DNA of 64,000 bases from an uncultured Acidimicrobiales bacterium (GTDB lineage Bacteria > Actinomycetota > Acidimicrobiia > Acidimicrobiales > Bin134), in NCBI GenBank assembly GCA_951813555.1, contig OX638344.1:2075076-2139075 (forward strand). The letters run 5' to 3'. The first letter of the stretch is position 1. Each line of letters begins with the position of its first letter. The position numbers and the translations under genes were made by a program. Shown here piece after piece: positions 49,819 through 58,944 of the stretch. Under the pieces are notes generated by a model. That model was given only the letters and a program-made list of their open reading frames with translations. It was not told the origin of the DNA and ran no database searches.

Positions 49819-50901
49819 ATGACTGACACCCGCTTTGAAACCAGTGCCGCGGTTCACGAGCTGCTCGACACCATGAAGGTCCTAGACCAGGAGTTCCTAG
49901 CGGGCCCCAAAGCGCTGGCCGACGATCAGGCTGTGCTGGAGGGATACCGGTGGATCTTCTCCATCACCCAGGTGGCATTAGACGTATACGTGTGGGCTGA
50001 TACCAACCGCCCCCGGTTCACCGAGATCGTGGGCCCATACAAGAAGTGGGGCGGCGACAACTCCGACGCCTTCTACTTCATGGCCCGCATCGACCCCTCC
50101 CGCACCTACCGGGTGACCGTGGATCCCGGCGACGCGGTGTACCTGTCGCTCACCGTTTATGGCGGCCCCGACGACGGCCGTTACTCCGAGCGCATTGTCG
50201 GAACGCTCAACACCACTCAGATGACACCCAATCCCGACGGCACCTACGAGATGATGGTCAGTCCAAACGACCACGACGGCAATTTCTTGAAGCTGGCCCC
50301 CGATGCGGTGGTGGCTTGCACCCGCGATTACATGGACGACCCGGTGAGCGGGGAGAAGGCCCGCTGGCGCATCGAGTGTCTGGACCCGGCCCCAGCGTGG
50401 AGCGACGTGCACACCGATGCCGAAGTGGCCCGGCGCTTCCAGGCTGCCACTACCTGGGTGAAGGAGCAGGCCGCCATGGTCCCGATCCCGCTGGGCACGC
50501 TCAACCACATGGACGACCCATTCCCCGTACCCACCGAGACCTTCGGCTGGGCCGCAGGGGACGCCTCTTACGCCATGGGTGCGTTCGAGTTGGATGACGA
50601 CGAGGCACTGGTGTTAAAGGGTGTCTCACCGGATTGCGCTTTCTGGAACATGTGTCTGTGGAACCAATTTCTGCACTGCTTCAACTACGACTACGACGAC
50701 GTCACCACCAACGGCTCAAAGGTGGAGTTGGACCCCGACGGTTCGTGGACCATCGTGATCGCGGCGAACGATCCGGGCGTGCCCAATTGGGTGTCCACCC
50801 AGAGTCGGCCCCACGGGCGTATCTGGTTCCGCTGGTTCCTGCCCGAGCGGACGCCCGACCCCATCAGCGCCGAGGTGGTGAAGCTGGCCGACTTGGGCTA
50901 G
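49819..50901 (+). CDS. DUF1214 domain-containing protein
   Basis: A 360-residue protein without signal peptide or membrane helix. The C-terminal third matches DUF1214: ALVLKGVSPDCAFWNMCLWN, then VSTQSRPHGRIWFRWFLPE. Function unknown; relatives are often near acyl-CoA and steroid genes. A strong ribosome site (TGGAGGACCA) precedes the ATG. Its TAG stop interlocks with the convergent sulfotransferase stop (CTAG at 50898-50901). Confidence 0.8.
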   Translation: MTDTRFETSAAVHELLDTMKVLDQEFLAGPKALADDQAVLEGYRWIFSITQVALDVYVWADTNRPRFTEIVGPYKKWGGDNSDAFYFMARIDPSRTYRVTVDPGDAVYLSLTVYGGPDDGRYSERIVGTLNTTQMTPNPDGTYEMMVSPNDHDGNFLKLAPDAVVACTRDYMDDPVSGEKARWRIECLDPAPAWSDVHTDAEVARRFQAATTWVKEQAAMVPIPLGTLNHMDDPFPVPTETFGWAAGDASYAMGAFELDDDEALVLKGVSPDCAFWNMCLWNQFLHCFNYDYDDVTTNGSKVELDPDGSWTIVIAANDPGVPNWVSTQSRPHGRIWFRWFLPERTPDPISAEVVKLADLG

Positions 50902-52157
50902 TGCTCTAGCTCAACGGCGAAGCGGTCGGTGTAGAAGCTGAGGGCTTGGCGGCGCTCTTCGGCGGTCATGCCGAAGTCGGCCAGGTCGTAGATCACCCGG
51001 CCATGCCTCCCTCGAGGGTGGTCGGCCATGTAGGCGTCCATCGCGGCTCTGACATCTGGGGTAAACGGCTGGTCGGCCAGTTTGTAGATGCGCTCCACCA
51101 TGGCCACGTCGTCGGCCATGAACTCGTGGAACAGCACGTCGATGGACTGCTCGGGGGGCACCATGTCGCGGTGCTCGGTGCACGACAGGAGCATGTCGGC
51201 GATGAGCAGGGCCCACCACTGGCCAATGCCGCAGACGTCCACCGGATGGGTGGCGCTCATGCGGGCCGAGTAGCAGATCATGGTGGCGAACGAGGCAGTG
51301 ATCGACACCGGGTCGCGGTGGGTGAACACCACGGTGGCGTCGCCGAACACGTTCATCAAGGGGCCGATCTGCTCTAGGTGCTGGGGCGACTTGAGCACCC
51401 AGCGCTCCCGAGGTGGGCGCTGGTGGGTGAGCACCTTGAGAATCCGCTTGAGGTACTGGTAGTGGGGAGTCTGGTCGTGCTCTTTGTAGTACGACCGCCA
51501 CGTAGGCAGCACGGCCAGACAGTCGAATAGCATGGTGGAGAAGTCGATGCCCAGCAGGTGGATCTCCTCGTGGACGTGATCCCAGGTCATCTCGTGCATG
51601 CGGTCGTAGTGGGGCATGGCCGTGTTGTGGATCACCAGACCGTTCTTGGCCCGCTCGATGCGGCCTTCTACCGTTCCGGCCTCCTCGGGAGGGGGAACCG
51701 GCTCCATGGCCTCCCACCAGGGCAGAGACCTCAGCGCGGGGTCGGCCGAAATGAGGTTGTGCAAATGGGTAGTACCGGTGCGGGGCAGCCCGGCGATCAC
51801 TATGGGTCGGTCGATGGGCACATCTAGGGCATCGGGATGGTCCTTGATGTACTGCTCGATGCGCAGCCGGTTGGCGGCAAAAGTGGTGAGCTGGCTAATG
51901 CTGCTCACCCGGCCCATGGGGGAGTGGTCGGCCTCGGTATCGAGGGAGTGGCACAACACCTCGAGCGGGGCACGGAACTCGTCGGGGCCGAAGTCGCTGA
52001 GCCCGGTCTGAGCGGTGGCCGCCCCCAGAATCGCCTCGGGGCTCAGCTCGAGTTGATCGGCCATCGGAGCCGTCTGCTCCATCATCTCGACGATCTCGGG
52101 GGCCAGCACCGGTTCGACGAGGTCCTCGATGCGGATGGGGTTAGGGCGGTCGCTCAC
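50898..52157 (-). CDS. Sulfotransferase family protein (long form)
   Basis: A 419-residue P-loop protein: VIAGLPRTGTTHLHNLIS is the PAPS 5'-phosphosulfate loop and FTHRDPVSITASFATM the 3'-phosphate motif; PRERWVLKSPQHLEQIG is a family-specific block. It is much longer than, and not closely similar to, the sulfotransferase at 18168. GTG start with TATTCT 7 nt upstream (leaderless pattern). Acceptor unknown, perhaps a lipid or sterol. Confidence 0.88.
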   Translation of the reverse strand: MSDRPNPIRIEDLVEPVLAPEIVEMMEQTAPMADQLELSPEAILGAATAQTGLSDFGPDEFRAPLEVLCHSLDTEADHSPMGRVSSISQLTTFAANRLRIEQYIKDHPDALDVPIDRPIVIAGLPRTGTTHLHNLISADPALRSLPWWEAMEPVPPPEEAGTVEGRIERAKNGLVIHNTAMPHYDRMHEMTWDHVHEEIHLLGIDFSTMLFDCLAVLPTWRSYYKEHDQTPHYQYLKRILKVLTHQRPPRERWVLKSPQHLEQIGPLMNVFGDATVVFTHRDPVSITASFATMICYSARMSATHPVDVCGIGQWWALLIADMLLSCTEHRDMVPPEQSIDVLFHEFMADDVAMVERIYKLADQPFTPDVRAAMDAYMADHPRGRHGRVIYDLADFGMTAEERRQALSFYTDRFAVELEH

Positions 52158-52281
52158 GTCCGGCAGAATAGCGGGGCTTGTTTTGGTTTACGGCAGCCGG
52201 AGCCGTTCCACCAGATGCCCGCAGACGGCATCGGCAGGGGCAGACTTCAACGAGAGATGGGGTGGGGTACCTTGTTGCAGA

Positions 52282-55035
52282 ATGGTTAGTCCACAGTGGC
52301 CGCAGGGTTCCGGCGAGAATCCCACGGCCACCGGGGTGATTATCCTCCTAACGGTAGGAGGAGCCGTTCTCGGTGGAGTGTTCGCCCAGTTTGGGGGAGT
52401 GGTGGCCGGCGGACTCATCGGGTTTCTCTTGGGGCGTGACATCGAGAATCGGCGGCGGCTCGAAGAGAATCGGCGGCGGCTCGAGCAAGTCGAGGGTGGT
52501 CTGACAAGAAGAGCTCGACCCGCCGCACCACCTCCACCTCCGCCCGGGCCAATCGCTCGGCCTCCAAAACCTCCTCCCACCGCTCCGGCGCCACCGATGT
52601 CCCCTACCCCGGTATCACCCGCTCATGTCGGGCACCGCGAGGCGGTCGAGACGAGGGTTGAGACAGAGCGTCCTGTTGAAATAGCGAAAAGGGCGACGAA
52701 CGCAGCCAAGGACTGGGTGTCCACCGGCAACGTACCGGTGAAAGTCGGCGTTCTGGTCTCCCTGGTCGGAATGGGCCTGTTGATCCGCGAAGCCAACGAG
52801 CGCGGCTTGATCACCGTGACGGTGGAGATGGTCCTGATCGCCGTGGCGGTTTTCGGTGCGGCGCTGCTCATCACGGGGTGGCAGTTCCGGCGCAGTCGCC
52901 TCATCTACGGCCTTAGCCTCCTAGGAGGCGGGATTGCGGTGCTGTATCTGACGACGTACGCCGCCTTCGCCGGATACGACGTCTTGGCCGCTCCGTTGGC
53001 GCTGGTCTTTGTTGTCGTCATCACCGTGGGGGCGGGGATCATTGCCATCGTTCAGAACTCGCGAGTATTGGCGGTTCTCGGAATCATCGGCGGCTTTCTC
53101 GCTCCTGTGCTGTCGTACACCCAGCCTGAAGACCATGTGGTGGTCTTCACCTTCTACGCCATCCTGAACGCCGCGATCGTGTGGATTGCCTGGTACAAGG
53201 TCTGGCCAGAGCTCACTTTGCTCGGTTTCGGCTTCACATTCGGGGTCACCGGGTACTGGCTGGTCAGCCGCCACCTGGAGGAGGACTGGACCACCACGGA
53301 GCCGTTCGTTGCTCTGTTCCTGGCCATGTACACGGCGATTCCCGTGCTCTTTGCCGCCAGGAAGACCTTCGATGTCAAGCGCGTCGCAGATATCTCGTGG
53401 CTCGCCCCCCTGTCTTTGGGCACACCGTTTATCGGTTTGGGAGTTCATCAGCTCTTGCTGGGCCACACCGAGCATGGAATGTCGATCAGCACAGCGGGGG
53501 CCGCGCTGCTCTATGCCACCGCAGCCCTCGCAACGCGGAGAATCGGCCGGCAAAACAAGGAGTTGGTGGTCGCCTATGCCGGCCTTGCGGTGGTCTTCAT
53601 TGCAATCGCGATCCCATTTGCTTTCGATACCTACTACAGCTCGACCGCTTGGGCCGGTCAGGGTGTTCTGCTGCTCTGGATTGGAAGCCGCAAAGCCCAG
53701 TGGTTGACTGCCAGCGCAGGAGGCGCCCTTCAGGTTCTTGCCGGGTTCGCCATGGCCCTGCACTTGAATGATTGGCTTCCCTATCCACAAGACGAACAGC
53801 CCATCGCCAATAAGTACTTCTTGGGAACTGCCCTGATCGCAGCCGCGGGCATCGTGTCCGGGTTGCAGCTTCAGAGGGGAAGGAAGCAGGCCGCCTTCGA
53901 TTCAATCGCTGCCTGGGTGGCATTGGCGTGGGGCGTCGGCTGGTGGCTGGTAGCCGGCAACTTGGAGATCGACTACCACATCCCATCGGCCCAGCTGTCT
54001 GCATCTCTCCTGTTCGTGGTGCTCTCACTTGGGCTGGCTGCCTACTCGGCTCGAAGATTGCGGTGGATGAACCTTGCCGCGTGGGGAGCACTGATTCTTC
54101 CCACCATGGCCGTGGTTCTGGGCGTCTCCCTCGGCACGCAGTCCCATCCGTTCGCACTCTACGGATGGTTGGCATGGCCGGTAGTCCTGGCTGCCAACTA
54201 CGCCCTGTTGCACAACTACTCGGGTGATCATCCCCGATTCGAGCAGCTGCTGCACCCAGGAAGTTTCTGGGTGCTATCTGTACTTGTTGGCGCGGAGGTT
54301 CATTGGCAGGTCGACCGGGCCGCCGATGAGGTATGGCCGATTGTCTCGGCCTGCCTGGCCGGAATGGTTCTGGCGAGCGGAACCCTGTGGGGATCACGCG
54401 CCTTGAAATGGCCGCTTCGCTCTCATCGACCGGCCTATCTGCTGTTCGGCGTCGGGCCGGTATTGGCTGGGTCGTCGGTCGCGGTTGCGATCTTGCTGTT
54501 CATCTCTGATGGGGATCCCACGCCGCTGCGCTATGTGCCGGTGCTGAACCCGCTGGAATTGACCGCAATTGTGCTGTTGGCCGTGACGCTCATGTGGCGA
54601 CGGGCGGCGGCGGCTGAGGGAGCCCGAGGGCTTCAAGGATTCGTCGAGGGATCTTGGGTGCCAGCGCTGGCCGCAGCCGGCACGGTGTTCGCAACCTTGG
54701 CCGCGGTCAGAACCGTCCACCACTGGGGGGATGTCCCGTTCGATTCCGATTCGATGTTCGACTCCACTGCCCTTCAGACCTCGCTGTCCATTCTCTGGAC
54801 GGTCATCGCGTTGTCAGCCATGGTCGAGGGAGTGCGCCGAGGTCGCCGGCCGGTGTGGATAGCGGGTGCTTCGTTCATGGGGGTAGTCGTGCTCAAGCTG
54901 TTCCTCATAGATCTCCGAAACCAGGACACCGTCGGCCGTGTGGTGTCATTCATCGCGGTCGGCATCCTTCTGCTAGTCGTCGGATATCTTGCCCCGGTTC
55001 CCCCAGCAGAACCGGCCGTCGACCCGGCCGAATAG
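52282..55035 (+). CDS. DUF2339 multi-pass membrane protein
   Basis: A 917-residue protein. An initial hydrophobic hairpin (VIILLTVGGAVLGGVFAQFGG) is followed by a duplicated ENRRRLE heptad-like stretch, a Pro/Ala-rich linker to about residue 115, and then some 25 hydrophobic helices. This order (coiled segment, proline linker, long helix array) is that of DUF2339 proteins of unknown function. ATG 52282 has TACCTT 8 nt upstream; the longer frame from 52129 would overlap the divergent sulfotransferase. Confidence 0.85.
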   Translation: MVSPQWPQGSGENPTATGVIILLTVGGAVLGGVFAQFGGVVAGGLIGFLLGRDIENRRRLEENRRRLEQVEGGLTRRARPAAPPPPPPGPIARPPKPPPTAPAPPMSPTPVSPAHVGHREAVETRVETERPVEIAKRATNAAKDWVSTGNVPVKVGVLVSLVGMGLLIREANERGLITVTVEMVLIAVAVFGAALLITGWQFRRSRLIYGLSLLGGGIAVLYLTTYAAFAGYDVLAAPLALVFVVVITVGAGIIAIVQNSRVLAVLGIIGGFLAPVLSYTQPEDHVVVFTFYAILNAAIVWIAWYKVWPELTLLGFGFTFGVTGYWLVSRHLEEDWTTTEPFVALFLAMYTAIPVLFAARKTFDVKRVADISWLAPLSLGTPFIGLGVHQLLLGHTEHGMSISTAGAALLYATAALATRRIGRQNKELVVAYAGLAVVFIAIAIPFAFDTYYSSTAWAGQGVLLLWIGSRKAQWLTASAGGALQVLAGFAMALHLNDWLPYPQDEQPIANKYFLGTALIAAAGIVSGLQLQRGRKQAAFDSIAAWVALAWGVGWWLVAGNLEIDYHIPSAQLSASLLFVVLSLGLAAYSARRLRWMNLAAWGALILPTMAVVLGVSLGTQSHPFALYGWLAWPVVLAANYALLHNYSGDHPRFEQLLHPGSFWVLSVLVGAEVHWQVDRAADEVWPIVSACLAGMVLASGTLWGSRALKWPLRSHRPAYLLFGVGPVLAGSSVAVAILLFISDGDPTPLRYVPVLNPLELTAIVLLAVTLMWRRAAAAEGARGLQGFVEGSWVPALAAAGTVFATLAAVRTVHHWGDVPFDSDSMFDSTALQTSLSILWTVIALSAMVEGVRRGRRPVWIAGASFMGVVVLKLFLIDLRNQDTVGRVVSFIAVGILLLVVGYLAPVPPAEPAVDPAE

Positions 55036-55038
55036 TGC

Positions 55039-55053
55039 TCACTTACAAAGTGA
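55039..55053. promoter_or_regulatory. Inverted repeat before an SDR gene
   Basis: TCACTT-ACA-AAGTGA is a perfect 6-bp inverted repeat, 4 bp after the DUF2339 stop and 46 bp before the SDR start. No T-run follows, so an operator is more likely than an intrinsic terminator; no local regulator gene suggests which protein would bind. Confidence 0.3.
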
Positions 55054-55098
55054 ACGATCACCGGTGCTGAGGCTCGAGCGGCGGTAACGTCATCGCCC

Positions 55099-55869
55099 AT
55101 GGATCTAGGACTCCAGGAAGCTCGGGTGATCGTGACAGGGGGGAGCCGAGGGATCGGGGCGGCCGCGTCCAGGATCTTTGCCGATGAGGGGGCTCGGGTG
55201 GCGGTTGTCGCCCGGACCAACGCCGATGTGGAGGCAGTGGCCGCAGAGATCGGCGGGATCCCGGTGATCGCCGACCTGTCGACTGCGGGCGGGGTGGCGG
55301 CGGCCATGAACGAGGCCATGGACCAACTGGGCGGAGTGGACGTGTTGGTCAACAATGCCGGCTCCTCCACCGGGGGATCGATCCTCGATGCCGACGAAGA
55401 GGCGTGGCAGGAGACCATCGACCTGAAGCTCATGGGGTATGTGCGGGCCATGCGAGCGGTGTTGCCGGCGATGCAGCAGCAGGGCTCCGGTTCAATTGTG
55501 AACGTGCTCGGGGTGGCCGGCACGGAAGCGTCGCCCGGCTATGTGCTGGCTTGCATCGTGACCGCGCTGACTCATGTGACCGCTTCAGCAGGACAGCTGG
55601 TGGCCCCCGACGGGGTCCGGGTGGTGGCCGTGCACCCCGGGCCGACGGCCACCGACCGTTTGATGGAAATGGTGGCCAATGCCGCTGAATCCCAGGGTCT
55701 GAGCCCCCAGGAATTCGCCGACAAAGTGCTCGGGGGCCGAATTCCCCAGGGCCGGGTGGGCCGAGCCGACGAGGTGGCCCGGACAATTGTGTTCGCGGCC
55801 TCGGAAGCCTCCGGATTCACCAACGCCAGCCAGCTTTACGTGGACGGCGGATCTGCGGCCAAGATCTGA
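55099..55869 (+). CDS. SDR-fold protein lacking the canonical catalytic Ser and Lys
   Basis: A 256-residue SDR with intact cofactor loop (VTGGSRGIGAAA) and NNAG. The catalytic region reads VNVLGVAGTEASPGYVLACI: the Ser position is Leu/Gly, and the Lys four residues after Tyr is Cys (YVLAC instead of YxxxK). The fold and C-terminus (TNASQLYVDGG) are otherwise normal. It may be a divergent subfamily with altered chemistry or a non-enzymatic binder. TAACGT lies 8 nt before the ATG. The MerB-like gene follows 25 bp later. Confidence 0.82.
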   Translation: MDLGLQEARVIVTGGSRGIGAAASRIFADEGARVAVVARTNADVEAVAAEIGGIPVIADLSTAGGVAAAMNEAMDQLGGVDVLVNNAGSSTGGSILDADEEAWQETIDLKLMGYVRAMRAVLPAMQQQGSGSIVNVLGVAGTEASPGYVLACIVTALTHVTASAGQLVAPDGVRVVAVHPGPTATDRLMEMVANAAESQGLSPQEFADKVLGGRIPQGRVGRADEVARTIVFAASEASGFTNASQLYVDGGSAAKI

Positions 55870-55894
55870 GTGGCAACAGAGAAGGAACAGACCA

Positions 55895-56620
55895 ATGCCC
55901 CAACATGTGCCTGAGATCGAATGGACCGAAGATGCGCTCGAACTGCGACAGTTCGTGTTCGACTATTGGGGGGAGAACAAGCGAGCCCCCAACCTGGCCA
56001 CTATGCACGCCGGGACCGGCATCGGGCGGCGCCGCTTGATGGAGGCGCTCAAGCTCTTGCAACTGGGGATCGTCTTTGTGATCGACGAGGCCTCGCCCAA
56101 CTGCGATATCTTGAAGGCCCCGCCATTCTCGGCGTTTCCCAGCCAGGTGGAGATGTACATCGATGGAGAGTTCCACAGCTACATCGGCTGCGCCCACGAG
56201 GGAATCGGTGTGTCGTGGACCCCTTACTTCCGAGGCAAGGAAGTGGAGTTGCGGACCTACGACGCCCACACGCTGGAGCCCATCACCCTGGTGTCGAAGG
56301 ATTTCAAGCTGATCTCAGCCGAGCCATCCGAGCCTTTGATTCTGTGCACCGAAATGATCTGGGACTGGGTGAGCACCGATATGAAGCACATGTGCGATCA
56401 CACCAACTTCGTGCTGAACCGCGAGAACGGGGCCGCCTACGAGGCGTCGATCGGCCGGAGGGGCATCTACTTCACCGTGGACCAGGTGTCCGAGTACATC
56501 GCCTTCGTGCTGAACATCCGCATCTACGACTACCACTGGCCGGCCATGACCATGGATCCCCCCATGATCATCGACCGCCTCCGCGAACTCAACGTCGATC
56601 TCAGCCCCTGGGGGTTATGA
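55895..56620 (+). CDS. Alkylmercury lyase (MerB)-like protein
   Basis: A 241-residue protein with an N-terminal winged-helix part (RAPNLATMHAGTGIGRRRLM) and a MerB-like core. Cys99 lies in YIGCAHEG with Glu102 three residues on (MerB has C-x-x-D), and Cys167 lies in MCDHTNFVLN, resembling the MerB C-x-x-H-x-N/F region. Spacing of 68 residues is close to that in MerB (63). MerB cleaves carbon-mercury bonds, but no merA or merR is nearby, so another substrate is possible. GAAGGAACAG precedes the ATG. Confidence 0.55.
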   Translation: MPQHVPEIEWTEDALELRQFVFDYWGENKRAPNLATMHAGTGIGRRRLMEALKLLQLGIVFVIDEASPNCDILKAPPFSAFPSQVEMYIDGEFHSYIGCAHEGIGVSWTPYFRGKEVELRTYDAHTLEPITLVSKDFKLISAEPSEPLILCTEMIWDWVSTDMKHMCDHTNFVLNRENGAAYEASIGRRGIYFTVDQVSEYIAFVLNIRIYDYHWPAMTMDPPMIIDRLRELNVDLSPWGL

Positions 56621-56638
56621 GGCAGTGAGCCTGATTGG

Positions 56639-58807
56639 CTAGCTGGTTGCCTTCTGGCGTCGGCGGTGGGCAGTGAGGATGGCTTCGGTGTAGCCGTTGG
56701 GCTGCTCACGACCTTCGAGTACCAGAGCGAGGGCAGCACTGAACGGGACGCTGGCCGAGAAATCGCTGCTCATAGGCTCATAGTCGGGGTCATCGGCGTT
56801 TTGGCTGTCCACCACGGAGGCCATTCGCCGCATGGACTCCACTACCTGCTCTTCGGAAAGCAGCCCATGGTGGACCCAGTTGGCAATGTGCTGGGAGGAG
56901 ATCCGCAGGGTGGCCCGATCTTCCATCAGCCCGACGTTGTCGATATCGGGCACCTTGGAGCAGCCCACTCCCTGCCCCACCCACCGGGTTACGTAGCCCA
57001 AGATGCCCTGGGCGTTGTTGTCCAACTCCCGTTGGATCTCCGCCGGGGACAGCTCGCGGCCAGGCGGAAGCACGGCGGGGGTCAGCATGGCTTGAACTGA
57101 GGCGTCGCGGGCTAGGGGTATGGTGGACAGCTCTTGTTGAAGGGCGGCCACATCGGTCTCCAGGTAGTGGAGGGCGTGAAGGGTGGCTGCGGTGGGGGAG
57201 GGGACCCAGGCAGTGGACGCCCCCGCTTGGGGGTGACCGATCTTCTCGTCCAGCATGGCGGCCATGTCGTCGGGCTTGGCCCACATGCCTTTGCCGATCT
57301 GCGCGCGCCCCGGCAGGCCCATGGCCAGCCCGACGGCCACGTTGGCCTCCTCGTAAGCGGTCAGCCACCCCGATGTCTTGATCTCCGCTTTGGGGATCAT
57401 GGGACCGGCGTCCATGTTGGTGTGGATGTCGTCTCCGGTGCGGTCTAAAAACCCGGTGTTGATGAACGCCACCCGCTCGGAGGCCTCGGCGATGCAGGCG
57501 GCAAGGTTGAGCGATGTGCGGCGCTCCTCGTCCATGATCCCCATCTTCAGCGTGTTGGGGGCCATTCCCAGAATGCCCTCAATGGCGGTGAACAGATCCC
57601 TAACCAATGCGGTCTCGCGGGGGCCATGCAGCTTCGGCATCACAATGTAGACCGACTCGGTATGGCTATTGCGATGGGGCCCGGTGCCGGCCAGATCAAA
57701 CCTTGCCCCCCAGCCAGCCACCGCAACGTCAATGATCGTCTCGGGAATCGGCTGCCCGTGAACTCGCACTATGTCGGTATCCATGTGCAGGCCCACGCTG
57801 CGAATCAGCATGACGCTGCGCCGCCGTACCGTTATCGGATTCCCCGACGGATCGATCGCCGCGGTGTCGGCATTCAGACTGCGAGTCATGGAGTGACCGC
57901 CCTTGGCAAACGAAGCCGTGAGGCTGCCCTGCATCAGACCAAGCCAGTTGGCATAGGCCACGGACTTGTCATCGGCGTCCACCGCCGCGACCGAGTCCTC
58001 CAAGTCCATGATGGTGGTCAGGGCCGACTCCATCATCACATCGGCAATCCCCGCAGGGTCGTCTCGGCCGATGTCGTGGTTTCGGTCGATCACCAGCTCA
58101 ATGTGGAGCCCGTGCTTCTGCAAGAGCACCGTCTCGGGCGCCGACCTATCGCCGGTGTAGCCGGCGAACTGACCGGGGTCAGCCAACTTTGCCGATGCGC
58201 CGTCGGTCAGGCCAACCCGCAGACCGCCGACGGACACCGCATAGGCCGCTGCGTCGGCATGCGACCCAGAAGCCAGGGGGAAATGGCTGTCCAGCAGAGA
58301 TCGAACCCGGTCGATCACCCGCTGTCCCCGCACTGGGTTGTACGGCCCGGCCCGCACAGCTCCCCCCGATTCGTCGATGGCATCGGTGCCGTAGAAAGCG
58401 TCATACAGGCTGCCCCAGCGGGCATTGGCCGCGTTGAGGGCATAGCGGGCGTTGTCCACCGGCACCACGAGTTGCGGTCCGGCCATCAATGCAATCTCCG
58501 GGTCGACCCCCGCGGTGGCCACTGACGCCGGACCGGGGTCATCGACCAGGTAGCCGATGGAGCGCAAGAAGGCATTCGCCTCCTCGGGCCGGGTAGCAGG
58601 GTCTCGGTGCCAATCGTCGATCCGGGCTTGGAGATCGTCTCGCTCGTTGCGGCAGGCCTGAACTAGCGGTCGAAAACGTTCAACGACTTCGCCGAAGCTT
58701 GTCCAGAATCGCTCAAGATCTACACCGGAACCCGGTGCCAGCCGGTTGACCATAAAGTCGGCCAGTGGGCGGGCCACATCGAGCATTCCAAACGTCTCGT
58801 AGACCAC
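56639..58807 (-). CDS. glcB: Malate synthase G
   Basis: A 722-residue enzyme, the standard length of isoform G, condensing acetyl-CoA and glyoxylate to malate. Recognisable blocks are [44 protein letters not shown] with the Mg-binding acidic residues, and [20 protein letters not shown] late in the chain, part of the CoA/active site. GTG start at 58807. Divergent from isocitrate lyase at 58945, giving the whole glyoxylate bypass in one locus. Confidence 0.95.
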   Translation of the reverse strand: MVYETFGMLDVARPLADFMVNRLAPGSGVDLERFWTSFGEVVERFRPLVQACRNERDDLQARIDDWHRDPATRPEEANAFLRSIGYLVDDPGPASVATAGVDPEIALMAGPQLVVPVDNARYALNAANARWGSLYDAFYGTDAIDESGGAVRAGPYNPVRGQRVIDRVRSLLDSHFPLASGSHADAAAYAVSVGGLRVGLTDGASAKLADPGQFAGYTGDRSAPETVLLQKHGLHIELVIDRNHDIGRDDPAGIADVMMESALTTIMDLEDSVAAVDADDKSVAYANWLGLMQGSLTASFAKGGHSMTRSLNADTAAIDPSGNPITVRRRSVMLIRSVGLHMDTDIVRVHGQPIPETIIDVAVAGWGARFDLAGTGPHRNSHTESVYIVMPKLHGPRETALVRDLFTAIEGILGMAPNTLKMGIMDEERRTSLNLAACIAEASERVAFINTGFLDRTGDDIHTNMDAGPMIPKAEIKTSGWLTAYEEANVAVGLAMGLPGRAQIGKGMWAKPDDMAAMLDEKIGHPQAGASTAWVPSPTAATLHALHYLETDVAALQQELSTIPLARDASVQAMLTPAVLPPGRELSPAEIQRELDNNAQGILGYVTRWVGQGVGCSKVPDIDNVGLMEDRATLRISSQHIANWVHHGLLSEEQVVESMRRMASVVDSQNADDPDYEPMSSDFSASVPFSAALALVLEGREQPNGYTEAILTAHRRRQKATS

Positions 58808-58944
58808 GAGCAGTCAGGGTAGGTCCGATCGAAACTGTTTTCTCAAGCAGGATCAAATTTCCCGCGAATAAAGGTGCAGTTAGAAGCGGTGCTGTTGCTA
58901 GCCTCGCCGGACAACAACCCTCTAGCCACCAAAGAGGTATCAGC

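Noticed and set aside
55787..55894. Extended start for the MerB-like protein
   Set aside because: The extension runs through the end of the SDR in another frame; ATG 55895 has a ribosome site and a sensible N-terminus.
58808..58944. Binding site for a glyoxylate regulator between glcB and aceA
   Set aside because: I looked for RamB- or IclR-type boxes; only a weak TTCCCGCGAA near-palindrome is present, not enough to call.
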